Positions 1 to 9,292 of a stretch of 64,000 bases of DNA are shown one piece after another. Location of the stretch: positions 50,761 to 114,760 of the forward strand of contig UBZM01000032.1 in assembly GCA_900470095.1 (NCBI GenBank), in the 5' to 3' direction. The translations under genes and the position numbers were made by a program. The notes below the pieces were generated by a model. That model was not told the origin of the DNA and searched no databases. It saw nothing but the letters and a program-made list of their open reading frames with translations. The stretch is from Hyphomicrobiales bacterium. Its GTDB lineage: Bacteria; Pseudomonadota; Alphaproteobacteria; Rhizobiales; Beijerinckiaceae. Position 1 is the stretch's first letter; each line of letters starts with the position of its first letter.

Positions 1-1
1 C

Positions 2-766
2 GTCGTGCTCTGCCTGCCCGACGAGGCGGCGAAGGAATCGGTCGCGCTCGCCGACGAACTCGGCGCTGACGCCCCCAAGATCGTCGATGCCGCGACGGCC
101 CATCGCGTCGCGCCGGGCTGGGTCTACGGCTTTGCCGAACTCGCCCCCGGCCATGCCGCGGCCATCGCCAACGCCAACCGCGTCTCCAATCCAGGATGCT
201 ACCCCACCGGCGGCATCGCATTGCTGCGGCCGCTGGTCGATGCGGGCCTGCTCGCGCAGGATCACCCGGTGACGGTCAATGCCGTCTCCGGCTATTCGGG
301 CGGCGGCAAGAGCATGATCGAAGCCTATGAGGCCGACGCCGCGCCGTCCTTCGAGCTCTACGGGCTGGGGCTCAAGCACAAGCATCTGCCGGAGCTGCAG
401 GAATACGCGCGCCTGACCCGGCGGCCGATCTTCGTGCCGTCCGTCGGCAATTTCCGCCAAGGCATGCTCGTCTCCGTGCCGCTGCATCTCGACACGCTGC
501 CCGGCAGGCCGAAGGTCGCCGACCTGCACGACGCGCTGGCGACGCGTTATGCCGGCTCGACCTATGTGAAGGTGGTTCCGGCCGAGGCCGGCGGCAAGCT
601 GGAAGCGGAGTCGCTCAACGACACCAACCAGCTCGAATTGCGGGTCTTCGGCAATGAGGAACTGCGGCAGGCGGTGCTTGTCGCCAAGCTCGACAATCTC
701 GGCAAGGGCGCCTCGGGCGCTGCCGTGCAGAACATCCGCCTGATGCTCGGGCTCGGCGAGGCTTAG
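2..766 (+). CDS. argC: N-acetyl-gamma-glutamyl-phosphate reductase (5' end cut by window)
   Basis: The protein enters the window already open and lacks its N-terminal NADP-binding half. It catalyses the NADPH-dependent reduction of N-acetylglutamyl phosphate to the semialdehyde, the third step of arginine synthesis, in the cytoplasm. The motif SNPGCYPTG near visible residue 62 carries the catalytic cysteine of the family, and SGYSGGGKSMIE follows as in the rhizobial type. The visible part is about 254 residues, so roughly the first 50-60 residues lie before base 1. An imperfect hairpin followed by T-rich sequence lies some 30 bases after the stop, so argC probably ends its transcript there. 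Confidence 0.93.
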   Translation, partial: VVLCLPDEAAKESVALADELGADAPKIVDAATAHRVAPGWVYGFAELAPGHAAAIANANRVSNPGCYPTGGIALLRPLVDAGLLAQDHPVTVNAVSGYSGGGKSMIEAYEADAAPSFELYGLGLKHKHLPELQEYARLTRRPIFVPSVGNFRQGMLVSVPLHLDTLPGRPKVADLHDALATRYAGSTYVKVVPAEAGGKLEAESLNDTNQLELRVFGNEELRQAVLVAKLDNLGKGASGAAVQNIRLMLGLGEA

Positions 767-796
767 ACCGTCGAGCCGGATAGCGGCCGCGAAGGT

Positions 797-829
797 AAAA
801 GGGCCGGTCCACAAGCCGGGCCTTTTCTG
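797..829 (+). terminator. Probable terminator after argC
   Basis: The arms AAAAGGGCCGG (797-807) and CCGGGCCTTTT (816-826) pair with one internal mismatch around a short loop, and the right arm ends in TTTTCTGTT. The position just behind argC fits a Rho-independent terminator. Confidence 0.65.
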
Positions 830-916
830 TTGGGACGAGGGGGCTGTGCCGACAGGCGACCGGCATCATGACGTATCGTCACCTGACGGGGTCGTGATGA
901 CCCTTTGCCTTGACGT

Positions 917-930
917 CCCCCAAATGGGGG
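917..930. promoter_or_regulatory. Palindrome CCCCCA-AA-TGGGGG next to TTGACG
   Basis: A six-base inverted repeat with a two-base centre (917-922 and 925-930) starts directly after TTGACG at 910-915, which resembles a sigma70 -35 box. No good -10 box follows at 17 bases, so if this is a promoter it would be activator-dependent or the match is chance. It lies upstream of the structured region at 983-1132. Confidence 0.3.
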
Positions 931-982
931 TAGCCGATGGGGTAGGGATGGCCTCTATCGGGATCGGTTGTGCGTAATGTCA

Positions 983-1132
983 CGTCGCTGTGGCGACGGG
1001 TGGCTTTCCGACACGAGACCCGAGACTAGTCCCCGCCGCTTTGGCTGCCTCCATGGCAGCTGTGAGCGACATGATTTGCGGTGTGGGCAACGCCGCCATG
1101 GTTGGGTCAAGCAGCCATGGCGGCGTCTTTTT
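983..1132 (+). ncRNA. Candidate small RNA with two hairpins and a strong terminator
   Basis: No convincing protein is encoded between argC and the converging gene at 1136. The plus strand holds three hairpins in a row: CGTCGC/GCGACG (983-988, 993-998), GCTGCC/GGCAGC (1044-1049, 1055-1060) and a perfect 12-bp stem from 1090 to 1126 followed by a T-rich tail. argC already has its own terminator near 800, so the second terminator implies a separate transcript. The order hairpin, hairpin, terminator is what a trans-acting sRNA looks like. I do not recognise a known RNA family, and the 5' end is a guess. Confidence 0.4.
1090..1132 (+). terminator. Strong Rho-independent terminator
   Basis: ACGCCGCCATGG (1090-1101) pairs perfectly with CCATGGCGGCGT (1115-1126), and TCTTTTT follows. 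The T tract serves plus-strand transcription only. On the minus strand the neighbouring gene stops at 1136, so this is not its ideal terminator. Confidence 0.8.
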
Positions 1133-1135
1133 ATC

Positions 1136-1984
1136 TCAGCCCTTGTAGGGAACGAAGTTCTGCTTCTGCGTGCCGAGGCCGTCGATGCCAAGCGCCACGA
1201 CCTCGCCGCCCTTCAGGAAGCGCGGCGGCTTGAAGCCGAGGCCGACGCCGGGCGGGGTGCCGGTGGTGATGACATCACCCGGATCGAGCCGCATGAACTG
1301 GCTGATATAGTGCACGAGATAGGCGGCGCCGAAGATCATCGTCTTGGTCGAGCCGTTCTGGACACGCTCGCCATCGACCTCGAGCCACATGCCGAGATTC
1401 TGGATATCGGCGATCTCGTCGGGGGTCACCAGCCAGGGGCCGAGCGGGCCGAAGGTCGGGCAGCCCTTGCCCTTAGCCCACTGGCCGCCGCGCTCGGTCT
1501 GGAATTCGCGCTCCGAGACGTCGTTGCAGACGCAGAAGCCGGCGATCGCGGCCATGGCATCCTTCTCGGCGATATAGGAGCCGCCATCGCCGATCACGAT
1601 CGCAAGCTCGACTTCCCAGTCGGTCTTCTTCGAGTTCTTCGGGATGGTGACGTCGTCATAGGGGCCGACGATGCAGTTCGGCGCCTTGTTGAACAGGATA
1701 GGCTCGGCCGGGATTGGCGCGCCGGTCTCAGCCGCGTGGTCGGCGAAGTTGAGGCCGACAGCGATGAAATTGCGCACATCGCCAACGCAGGCGCCAATGC
1801 GCGGCGAGCCCTGCACTGCGGGGAGCGATTCGGCATCGAGCGCCTTCAGCGCCGCAAGTGAGGCCGAGGTCAGCGCCTTCCCGGCGATGTCGGGAACCTT
1901 GCCCGACAGATCGCGCAGCACGCCCTTGGAGTCCAGCAGCGCGGGCTTTTCTTGGCCGAATGCGCCATAACGTACCAGTTTCAC
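1136..1984 (-). CDS. Fumarylacetoacetate hydrolase-family protein
   Basis: A 282-residue cytosolic enzyme of the FAH superfamily, which cleaves or hydrates 2-keto acids with a bound divalent metal. The core motifs are present: a metal-binding stretch DWEVELAIVIG near residue 125, then NDVSEREFQ, KGCPTFGPLGPWL and TTGTPPGVG. This pattern matches proteins usually named ureidoglycolate lyase or 2-hydroxyhepta-2,4-diene-1,7-dioate isomerase; substrates cannot be told apart by sequence alone. It is a single gene facing argC, with no catabolic neighbours, so a salvage or detoxification role is as likely as a defined pathway. Confidence 0.85.
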   Translation of the reverse strand: MKLVRYGAFGQEKPALLDSKGVLRDLSGKVPDIAGKALTSASLAALKALDAESLPAVQGSPRIGACVGDVRNFIAVGLNFADHAAETGAPIPAEPILFNKAPNCIVGPYDDVTIPKNSKKTDWEVELAIVIGDGGSYIAEKDAMAAIAGFCVCNDVSEREFQTERGGQWAKGKGCPTFGPLGPWLVTPDEIADIQNLGMWLEVDGERVQNGSTKTMIFGAAYLVHYISQFMRLDPGDVITTGTPPGVGLGFKPPRFLKGGEVVALGIDGLGTQKQNFVPYKG

Positions 1985-2417
1985 GTCGTTTCCCCCGTTT
2001 CAATCGATATGATCAAAGGTGGCGCGATCCTGTGCGGATGGGGCGCTGGAGGCAAGCGGTTCCTGCGCATGACGCAACTGCACAGGGGGACCCCGAAACT
2101 TGTTGCGGGAATGCAACGGCCGTCGGCAAAGCACAGCGTTTCTACAACCAACAGACGCAGGCCTGCAGAACTGCCACCTGCGCAAAACTTACGATAGTTC
2201 GCATATAAACGATCTTTTTCGCATGCCGACTTGAGCGAGGTCGCAGGAATTGGCGGTTTTTTGGTCGATTCCGCCTGTCGCGACACTGGCATACGGAGAA
2301 GCATGGCGAAATTGCGTCGTTCAAGGCGGGATTGCGGCAGAAACGCGAGCGCGGCATGTTCGTCGGCGAAGCGGGTGATTTGCCCGAAAGAACGTCAATC
2401 CTGGGGATGGGTACTCG
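1985..2417. other. Intergenic region upstream of the FadL-type porin
   Basis: This 433-base stretch separates two divergent genes and must hold both promoters. It is less GC-rich around 2190-2225. A small inverted repeat GTTGC/GCAAC lies at 2102-2117. I see no reading frame with family resemblance and no confident -35/-10 pair. Confidence 0.4.
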
Positions 2418-3779
2418 ATGAAGAGCATCGTTCGCTACACCGCCGCTGCTACCGTTTCAGTCGCTGCTCTTCTGGTTTCCGGCGTCGCTTCAGCGAGTTC
2501 GTTTTCACTGCGGAGCGGAACAAGTGCCGAGGGACTCGGTATGGCATTTGCCGGCGCTGCCTCTGGCGGCATCGGCATGGGGGCCATGACCTTCAACCCG
2601 GCCACGATCACGATGTTTCCGGGCCGCAACAGCAATTGGAATTTCACCTACATCGCTCCGAGCGCCAGCTACGATCCGACCTCGCCAACACGGGTACGGT
2701 TGCCTAACGGTGCGGTCGTCCCGATCGGCGCCGCTGGAGGAAGCAACCTGGGCACAGGCGAGATCGGTGGTGATGGCGGTTTCGTTCCGGCTTCATACTC
2801 GGCCTGGCAGCTCACGGATCGCCTCTGGATCGGCATGCACACCGGGGCGCCGTTCGGACTGCGCTCGAAACCCGACAATCAGTTCAATGCGTCTCAGATC
2901 TACGGCCGCTCGGCGCGCGTCGCGACGATCAACGTTTCGCCGACGATCGGTTACCAGGTGAATGACTGGCTCGCCGTTGGCGCTGCGCTCCAGGTCCAGT
3001 ATTTCAAGACCAACCTGAAGCAGGCCGCCGGCATCACGGCTACCGCGGCCAACACCATCCTCGAAGGCGACTCGATCGATTTCGGCTACAAGTTCGGCGT
3101 GACGCTGACGCCGTGGCAGGGAACCAATATCGGCCTGGCCTACCGCTCGATGATCCATCATTCGCTGGAGGGAACCTTCAAGACCCCTGTAGCGGTTCCG
3201 CCGATCCTCGCTGCGGGTTCGAACCCGATCAAGGCCAACCTCAACCTGCCCGATTCGGTCGTGTTCGGCCTCTCGCAGGTCATCAATGACCAGTGGCAGG
3301 CTCATCTTGGCGTCGAATGGACGAACTGGAGCCGCTTCCGCCGCATTCCGGTCGTTGCCAGCAATTTTGGCGTGCCTTTCACCAGCCTGAACTTCCAGTA
3401 TGACGACAGCTGGTTCTTCTCGGCGGGTCTTGAGTACAAGTACAACCGCGATCTGACCCTGCGCGCCGGTGTCGGCTACGAGCTTTCGGCGGTGAACGAC
3501 GAGAATCGTACGGTCTTCATCTCGGATAATGACCGCCTCTGGTTATCGACGGGCTTCAGCTATCAGGTCTCGGACAAGATCAAGTTCGATCTGGGCTATA
3601 CCTACCTCCACGTCCAGAATGCGAGCGTGAATTATTCGGGTGCGCATCCGCAGCAGGGCGCCGTGCTCTACACGGCAGAGGCCAAGCCGCATGTTCATGT
3701 CGTTTCCGCCGGCATCACCTATCGTTGGGACAATCCGCAGGAGTCGATCCCGATGCGCCCGGTGGTGCGGAAGAACTGA
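2418..3779 (+). CDS. OmpP1/FadL-family outer membrane transporter
   Basis: A 453-residue beta-barrel protein that carries long-chain fatty acids or other hydrophobic compounds across the outer membrane. A signal peptide covers about residues 1-26 (two Ala-Ser cleavage options). The mature start SSFSLRSGTSAEGLGMAFAG and the following FNPA segment are typical of the N-terminal hatch of FadL proteins. The C-terminus alternates hydrophobic and polar residues as barrel strands do, though it ends in a short polar tail after YRWDN rather than in Phe. A strong terminator follows. It is a single gene; PHA synthase on the opposite side would be one sink for imported acyl chains, which is inference. Confidence 0.87.
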   Translation: MKSIVRYTAAATVSVAALLVSGVASASSFSLRSGTSAEGLGMAFAGAASGGIGMGAMTFNPATITMFPGRNSNWNFTYIAPSASYDPTSPTRVRLPNGAVVPIGAAGGSNLGTGEIGGDGGFVPASYSAWQLTDRLWIGMHTGAPFGLRSKPDNQFNASQIYGRSARVATINVSPTIGYQVNDWLAVGAALQVQYFKTNLKQAAGITATAANTILEGDSIDFGYKFGVTLTPWQGTNIGLAYRSMIHHSLEGTFKTPVAVPPILAAGSNPIKANLNLPDSVVFGLSQVINDQWQAHLGVEWTNWSRFRRIPVVASNFGVPFTSLNFQYDDSWFFSAGLEYKYNRDLTLRAGVGYELSAVNDENRTVFISDNDRLWLSTGFSYQVSDKIKFDLGYTYLHVQNASVNYSGAHPQQGAVLYTAEAKPHVHVVSAGITYRWDNPQESIPMRPVVRKN

Positions 3780-3799
3780 CCAACGCACCCGCGTCCACG

Positions 3800-3828
3800 A
3801 AAAGCCGGCCTTTGGGCCGGCTTTTTTG
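3800..3828 (+). terminator. Rho-independent terminator after fadL-like gene
   Basis: AAAAGCCGGCC and GGCCGGCTTTTTT form an 11-bp stem with a TTTG loop and a T run. The A run on the left arm lets it work in both directions, which suits the converging phaC gene. Confidence 0.9.
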
Positions 3829-3861
3829 TTGGCCGGAAGGCTATGAGACTTTGAAGGGGGA

Positions 3862-5685
3862 TCAGACCCTGATCTTGACGTAGCTGCCAGGTGCGTCCTC
3901 GAGCGGCGCCAGCGCGCCGCTGCCGGGTTCGCGGGCCGGAAGTGTCTTCGGTGCCTGCGAGGTCACCCAGCCGAGCCAGTGCGGCCACCAGGAACCGGGG
4001 TGCTCGACCGCGCCCTTGGCCCAGTCGGCGAAGACGCCCTCGGGTTTGCCGCCGGTCCAGTACTGGTACTTCACCTTGCCAGGCGGGTTGATCACACCCG
4101 CAATATGGCCCGAGCCCGCCATGACATAGTCGACCGGCCCGCCAAAGCATTGCGAGCCGATGAAAACGGACTGGGCCGGAGCGATGTGGTCCTCCTTGGC
4201 GGCGAGATTATAGATCGGGATCTTCACCGCCTTCAGATCGAGCGTCTTCCCGCCGATCGTCATTTCGCCTTTGGAAAGGCGGTTCTCCAGATAGCAGCCA
4301 CGCAGGTAGAAGGAGTGGTTGGCGGCCGGCATCCGGGTCGAATCGGAGTTCCAGTAGAGCAGGTCGAAGGCAGTTGGGAGCTTGCCCTTCAGGTAATTGT
4401 TGACGGCATAGGACCAGATCAGGTCGTTCGGCCGCAGCATGTTGAAGGCTCCGGCCATGCGTGCGCCGTCGAGATAGCCGCGCTGCGCCATCTGCTCCTC
4501 GACGGCACGGATCTGATCTTCATCGACAAAGACCGAGAGTTCGCCGGCCTTGGAGAAATCAACCTGCGTCGTAAAGAAGGTCGCGCTCTCGATGCGCCTG
4601 TCCCTGGTCGCTGCCATATAGGCGAGGGTGACGCCGAGCAGCGTGCCGCCGACGCAATAGCCGATCGCCGTCACGCGCTTTTCGCCGGTCGCCTGCTCCA
4701 CCGCATCGAGGGCCTCGAAGATGCCCTCGCGCATGTAGCTCTCGAAATCCTTGGCGGCGTGGCGCTCATCGGGGTTGACCCAGGAGATGCAGAAGACCGT
4801 CAGTCCCTGCGCCACGCACCAGCGGATGAAGCTTTTCTCGGCGTTGAGATCGAGAATGTAGAACTTGTTGATCCAGGGCGGCACAATCAGCAGCGGGCGC
4901 TTGAAGACCTGCTCGGTCGACGGCGCGTACTGGATCAACTCCATGATCTCGTTGCGATAGACGACCTTTCCGGGCGTCGTGGCGATATTGACGCCGACCT
5001 CGAAGGCGCGCCCATCCGACTGGCGAATCTTGAGTTCGCCGCCTCCAGCCTCGACATCCTCAGCCAGCATCTTCATCCCGCGCACGAGATTCTCGCCGTT
5101 CTGCTTGAGCGTCTCGCGCAGGAGTTCGGGATTCGTTGCGACGAAGTTCGAGGGCGAGAGCGCGCTGGCGATCTGCTTGACGTAGAAGCGAGCCTTCTCG
5201 CGCGTATGCGGGTCCAGGTCCTCGGCGCGATCCACCATCGACTCGGCCCAGCGCGAACCGATCAGGTAGGCCTGCTTGACGAAATCGAACATCGGGTGGG
5301 CCGACCAGTCCGGATCGGCAAAGCGCGCATCGCGCTTGTCCGGCTCGGCAACCGGCGCTGCTTCCTCGCCGCTGGCCCGCTTCAGGGTGGAAGCCCACAA
5401 ACTCATGAAGTCGCTGGTCAGCGAAGCTTGTGCCTCGATGATCTTGCGCGGATCCGTCACCCAGCGTTCTGCGACCCGGCCAATGGTCTTGACCATTTCG
5501 CTGACCTCGTCGGCGGCGCCAGTCTTCGCTTCGCCGCGCTCGATCGGCTTCAGATAGGCGGCGGTGACCTTCCCGGCTTCCTCCATGAAGCGCCCCATGT
5601 TCTGGGCGAGCAGGTCGAAATCCGGCACAGGCGCTTCATCCGAGCCGGCAGGACCCTTCGGCTTGTCGTCGGCTGGCGGGCACAT
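3862..5685 (-). CDS. phaC: Class I poly(3-hydroxyalkanoate) synthase
   Basis: Polymerises (R)-3-hydroxyacyl-CoA, chiefly 3-hydroxybutyryl-CoA, into storage polyester on the surface of granules. At 607 residues it has the class I size. The lipase-like box GYCVGG is at about 342-347 with catalytic Cys344; the partner Asp lies in KEDHIAP and the His in [12 protein letters not shown]. The N-terminal third is the variable granule-binding domain. No phaE or phaR partner is adjacent, which also fits class I. In rhizobia phaC sits beside the aminotransferase-hom-glpX-recJ group, and the same group follows here after two inserted genes. Confidence 0.95.
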   Translation of the reverse strand: MCPPADDKPKGPAGSDEAPVPDFDLLAQNMGRFMEEAGKVTAAYLKPIERGEAKTGAADEVSEMVKTIGRVAERWVTDPRKIIEAQASLTSDFMSLWASTLKRASGEEAAPVAEPDKRDARFADPDWSAHPMFDFVKQAYLIGSRWAESMVDRAEDLDPHTREKARFYVKQIASALSPSNFVATNPELLRETLKQNGENLVRGMKMLAEDVEAGGGELKIRQSDGRAFEVGVNIATTPGKVVYRNEIMELIQYAPSTEQVFKRPLLIVPPWINKFYILDLNAEKSFIRWCVAQGLTVFCISWVNPDERHAAKDFESYMREGIFEALDAVEQATGEKRVTAIGYCVGGTLLGVTLAYMAATRDRRIESATFFTTQVDFSKAGELSVFVDEDQIRAVEEQMAQRGYLDGARMAGAFNMLRPNDLIWSYAVNNYLKGKLPTAFDLLYWNSDSTRMPAANHSFYLRGCYLENRLSKGEMTIGGKTLDLKAVKIPIYNLAAKEDHIAPAQSVFIGSQCFGGPVDYVMAGSGHIAGVINPPGKVKYQYWTGGKPEGVFADWAKGAVEHPGSWWPHWLGWVTSQAPKTLPAREPGSGALAPLEDAPGSYVKIRV

Positions 5686-5801
5686 GAATCGTCTCCCCTT
5701 GCCACGTCTTTTGCGGAAGCCCTTGCTTCCTATTTTGGTCCCATTAAGGACGTAAACGATATGGTGTAAAAAGATAATTCTGCAACGCGCCGGACCCGCT
5801 C

Positions 5802-6152
5802 ATGTCACTCAACAATCCTACGACAAGGTTCCTGCCGCTGCTGCTGCTCTGCGCCCCGTTTCTCGCCGGCTGTGCCGGGGATGGGGCGAAGGGTGTCGCC
5901 GAGGCTGCGGGACTTGCGACGACGCCGCAGGAATCGAAGCCCTTCGTCAAGGAGAGCCGCTCGGCTACGCAGGATTACATCTCGGTCGGCACGTCCGCGA
6001 CGCGCGCCGCTCCGCGCAAGCCTGTAGCGGATTTCAAGACGCTCGAGACCGACCTTGAAGCCAAGCGCATCTCGAACGAGGCTGCCGGCGAGCAGGCCAA
6101 GTCCCTGGGGGCGACCGCGCCGCCGGCGCCGGCCACGGTTCCGACCAACTGA
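5802..6152 (+). CDS. Small putative lipoprotein
   Basis: A 116-residue protein with a hydrophobic signal sequence ending in the lipobox LAGC (Cys about residue 23), so it should be lipid-anchored in the envelope. The mature part is rich in Ala, Lys and Thr, with no recognised domain and a Pro/Ala-rich end. It is divergent from phaC across 116 bases. The function is unknown. Confidence 0.7.
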   Translation: MSLNNPTTRFLPLLLLCAPFLAGCAGDGAKGVAEAAGLATTPQESKPFVKESRSATQDYISVGTSATRAAPRKPVADFKTLETDLEAKRISNEAAGEQAKSLGATAPPAPATVPTN

Positions 6153-6337
6153 TCCGCGTTTCGATTAGCCGCCTACTCTCTTGGGCGGCAGCCGACTCGT
6201 CTGGCGGGTCCGATCCGGTGGTCAGGGCCGCCTTCACCAATCGGTCAGGTTAATTCGAGCCTGCCGGAATGGCGCCATATCCGAGACGAGCCGGCTCGCT
6301 AGGGCAGGGGCGTTGCCGCTCCGGAGACCCCCGCCCC

Positions 6338-7174
6338 ATGGCGCAAGCAGACCACCGTTCATTCTCCTTCGCCATAACCATGCTGATTGCGGGAGCGCTG
6401 CTGCCCCGCTCTGCGCAGGCTCAACCAGTCCCGGTGAAGCCGCATCTCGATTGCACGCTCATTCTCGAGGCGGCATCGGGAAAGACCCTCCACCGCGAAG
6501 GAACCTGCGACAAGCGCTTCAGCCCTGCATCGACCTTCAAGGTGCCGCTTGCTGCAATCGGCTACGATGCGGGCATTCTCGAAGACCAGCACCAGCCCCT
6601 TTGGGATTATCAATCGCGCTTCAACGCGGTGGCGCGGGATCGCAAGCCGGTCGACCCGACGATCTGGCAGGCGGATTCGATCATCTGGTACTCGCGCGAG
6701 ATGACCGCCCGGCTCGGGCCCAGGAGCTTCGCGGCCCATGTCTTGAAGCTCGGCTATGGCAATGGCGATGTCTCGGGTGATAGCGGGCAGAACAATGGAC
6801 TGACCCATTCCTGGATCTCGTCGTCGCTGACGATCTCGCCGGAGGAACAGACGGGCTTCCTGAGGCGCCTCCTGTCCGGCTCGCTGCCGGTCTCGGGCAA
6901 GGCCCATGAGATGACCAAGGCGATCCTTCCCAGCTTCAGCGCCGGAGACTGGACCGTGAAAGGCAAGACCGGCAGCACCTGGCTTCGGAACGCTGCCGGT
7001 GAAATCGATCGGAAGCGGCCTGTCGGCTGGTTCGTCGGCTGGGCCGACAACAAGGACAGGCGCGTCGTCTTCGCGCGCTTGCTGATCGGCGCAGAGCGCG
7101 TGGATGGCATACCCGGGCGAAAGCTCCGGGACGCCTTTCTCAAGGAACTGCCCAGGCTGCTGAAGGCAGAATGA
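6338..7174 (+). CDS. Class D (OXA-type) beta-lactamase
   Basis: A 278-residue periplasmic serine hydrolase that opens beta-lactam rings. The start at 6338 is preferred because GGAG lies 11 bases before it and it begins a signal peptide ending near SAQA (residue 28). The catalytic STFK is at 65-68 (the carbamylated Lys), YGN at 140-142 and KTG at 210-212, all class D signatures, and WFVGW follows. The usual S-x-V motif is S-I-I at 114-116, a conservative change next to the active site. No regulator or mobile element is next to it, so it looks like a resident chromosomal gene. Its spectrum cannot be read from sequence. Confidence 0.92.
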   Translation: MAQADHRSFSFAITMLIAGALLPRSAQAQPVPVKPHLDCTLILEAASGKTLHREGTCDKRFSPASTFKVPLAAIGYDAGILEDQHQPLWDYQSRFNAVARDRKPVDPTIWQADSIIWYSREMTARLGPRSFAAHVLKLGYGNGDVSGDSGQNNGLTHSWISSSLTISPEEQTGFLRRLLSGSLPVSGKAHEMTKAILPSFSAGDWTVKGKTGSTWLRNAAGEIDRKRPVGWFVGWADNKDRRVVFARLLIGAERVDGIPGRKLRDAFLKELPRLLKAE

Positions 7175-7393
7175 CAGGCACGAAGGCTGCGGCCGCCATG
7201 CCGATATCGGACGCGAACCGGAGCGCCCCGACGGCATGCCGAAGGGGAGGCCTGAGGCGCCTCTGCCACGGCGGCGTCTTTCGTTGAAAATTGCGTCATG
7301 CGGCCTGTCCTGACCGAAGATGCGATGCTAAGGGCAGTCAACGCACAATTGTGACGGGGCGGTTCTCGCGGCTCGTCCAGGGACATGTTCGAA

Positions 7394-8614
7394 ATGACCG
7401 ATTTTCATCGCATCAAGCGCCTGCCGCCCTATGTTTTCGAACAGGTCAACAAGATCAAGGCAGCCGAACGGGCCAAGGGCGTCGATATCATCGACCTCGG
7501 CATGGGCAATCCCGATCTGCCGGCGCCGAAACATGTCATCGAGAAGCTGGTCGAAACAGCCGGCAAGCCGCGTACGGACCGTTATTCCGCCTCCAAGGGC
7601 ATTGCCGGCCTGCGCCGCGCCCAGGCGCATTATTACGCGCGCCGTTTCGGCGTGAAGCTGAATCCCGACACCCAGGTGGTCGCGACGCTGGGCTCGAAGG
7701 AAGGCTTCGCCAATATGGCGCAGGCGATCACCGGCCCGGGCGACGTCGTGCTCGTGCCGAATCCGAGCTATCCGATTCACGCCTTCGGCTTCCTGATGGC
7801 GGGCGGGGTCATCCGTTCGGTTCCCGCCGAGCCGACGCCGGCCTTCTTCCCCGCCTTGGAGCGGGCGATGATCCACTCGGTGCCCAAACCGATCGCGCTC
7901 GTCACCTGCTATCCGGCGAACCCGACCGCCTATACCGCGTCGCTCGATTTCTACCGCGACCTCGTCGCCTTCGCGAAGAAGCACGAGCTGATTCTGCTGT
8001 CCGATCTCGCCTATGCCGAGGTCTATTTCGACGAGAACGACCCACCACCCTCGATGCTCCAGGTGCCGGGCGCCATGGACGTCACGGTCGAGTTCACCTC
8101 GATGTCGAAGACATTCTCGATGGCCGGCTGGCGCATCGGCTTTGCCGTCGGCAACGAGCGCTTGCTCGCGGCGCTGGCGCGGGTCAAATCCTATCTCGAC
8201 TACGGCGCCTATACGCCGATCCAGGTCGCCGCGGCCGCCGCCCTGAATGGCCCCGACGACTGCATCCGCGAGATGCGCGAGATCTATCGCAAGCGCCGCG
8301 ACGCGCTTGTCGAGAGCTTCGGCAAGGCCGGCTGGGACTTTCCCGCGCCGCAGGCCTCGATGTTCGCCTGGGTGCCGATCCCGGAGAAGTTCCGCCATCT
8401 CGGCTCGCTCGAGTTCTCGAAACTGCTGATCGAGAAGGCGGAGGTCGCCGTCGCGCCCGGCATTGGCTTTGGCGAACATGGCGACGATTTCGTTCGCATC
8501 GCCATCGTCGAGAACGAGCAGCGCATCCGGCAGGCGGCCCGGAATGTCGGCCGCTTCCTCAAGGGCGCGGATCAAACGCTTCACAACGTCATCCAGATAT
8601 CCAAAGCCGGGTAA
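7394..8614 (+). CDS. PLP-dependent class I aminotransferase (AatC/LL-DAP aminotransferase-like)
   Basis: About 406 residues, fold type I aminotransferase. The N-terminus FHRIKRLPPYVFEQ, the GNPDLPAP segment, the NPSYPIHAF substrate loop, and SMSKTFSMAGWR with the PLP-binding Lys near residue 239 are all present. Close relatives are annotated as LL-diaminopimelate, aspartate or alanine aminotransferases, so the substrate is open. The ATG at 7394 is chosen over the one at 7385 because AGGG at 7379-7382 is too close to the first. It precedes homoserine dehydrogenase, which suggests a role in aspartate-family amino acids. Confidence 0.88.
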   Translation: MTDFHRIKRLPPYVFEQVNKIKAAERAKGVDIIDLGMGNPDLPAPKHVIEKLVETAGKPRTDRYSASKGIAGLRRAQAHYYARRFGVKLNPDTQVVATLGSKEGFANMAQAITGPGDVVLVPNPSYPIHAFGFLMAGGVIRSVPAEPTPAFFPALERAMIHSVPKPIALVTCYPANPTAYTASLDFYRDLVAFAKKHELILLSDLAYAEVYFDENDPPPSMLQVPGAMDVTVEFTSMSKTFSMAGWRIGFAVGNERLLAALARVKSYLDYGAYTPIQVAAAAALNGPDDCIREMREIYRKRRDALVESFGKAGWDFPAPQASMFAWVPIPEKFRHLGSLEFSKLLIEKAEVAVAPGIGFGEHGDDFVRIAIVENEQRIRQAARNVGRFLKGADQTLHNVIQISKAG

Positions 8615-8691
8615 GCTGAGCTAAGACGAGTGCGCGATGGCCGGCGCAGACGCGCCGCCATCGGTCTTGCAGTTGAGGGCAGGGGCTCGGC

Positions 8692-9123
8692 ATGTTCAGC
8701 AAAGGCCGTTTGATCGGCATCGGTTTTGGCCTGTTCGCGCTGGTCTGCCTCGTCGTCACCTATGATTATTCGCGCGGACGCAATACGCAGACGAACTCGC
8801 CGCTGGTGGCCGATATCCTCACCGCGACGCGCTCCAATGAATGCGGCCGGGATGCGACGGAGATTGCCGCGCGCTATTTCCCCCTGGGGCTGGAGCAGGC
8901 CGAGGCCGAACGGCTGCTGGGCACGATCAGCATCGTGCCGCCTGCGGCCTGGTTCTGGCGGCCCGTGATCGAGAACGCGACGACCTGGACCGGGCCGACG
9001 CTGGAAGCGCTGCACACCATCAAGACAACGGCCTTCGGCAATCAACTGCTGCGCCTGCATCTGACCTTTGCCGACGGCAAGCTGAAACGGCTCGCGGCCG
9101 AGGTCGTCTGCCGGTTCGACTAG
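8692..9123 (+). CDS. Hypothetical single-pass membrane protein
   Basis: 143 residues with one N-terminal membrane helix (about 7-24) and no cleavage site that stands out, so most of the chain should face the periplasm. The soluble part holds two cysteines (SNECGRD and the C-terminal VVCRFD) that could form a disulfide. No domain is recognised. It has an AGGGGC ribosome site and sits between the aminotransferase and hom on the same strand, so it may be co-transcribed. Confidence 0.65.
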   Translation: MFSKGRLIGIGFGLFALVCLVVTYDYSRGRNTQTNSPLVADILTATRSNECGRDATEIAARYFPLGLEQAEAERLLGTISIVPPAAWFWRPVIENATTWTGPTLEALHTIKTTAFGNQLLRLHLTFADGKLKRLAAEVVCRFD

Positions 9124-9292
9124 ACTTGATATCGACGCCCGGCCGGACGAGCGAGGCGCCTGCTGCGATGCGGGAGGCTCTGAGGCAAATGTGGTTTGCG
9201 TCAGGTGCCCGTGCGCGTACCGCGTCTCGTTCGAGGCCGAACTGCGCATCCGCTCCGTTGACTCGCCCGTTGTCGCGTGCGACCCCGGCGAC

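Noticed and set aside
3979..5769. A 596-codon plus-strand frame opposite phaC
   Set aside because: It is the antisense shadow of phaC, with Arg/Asp/His-rich composition and no family resemblance; the minus strand has all PHA synthase motifs.
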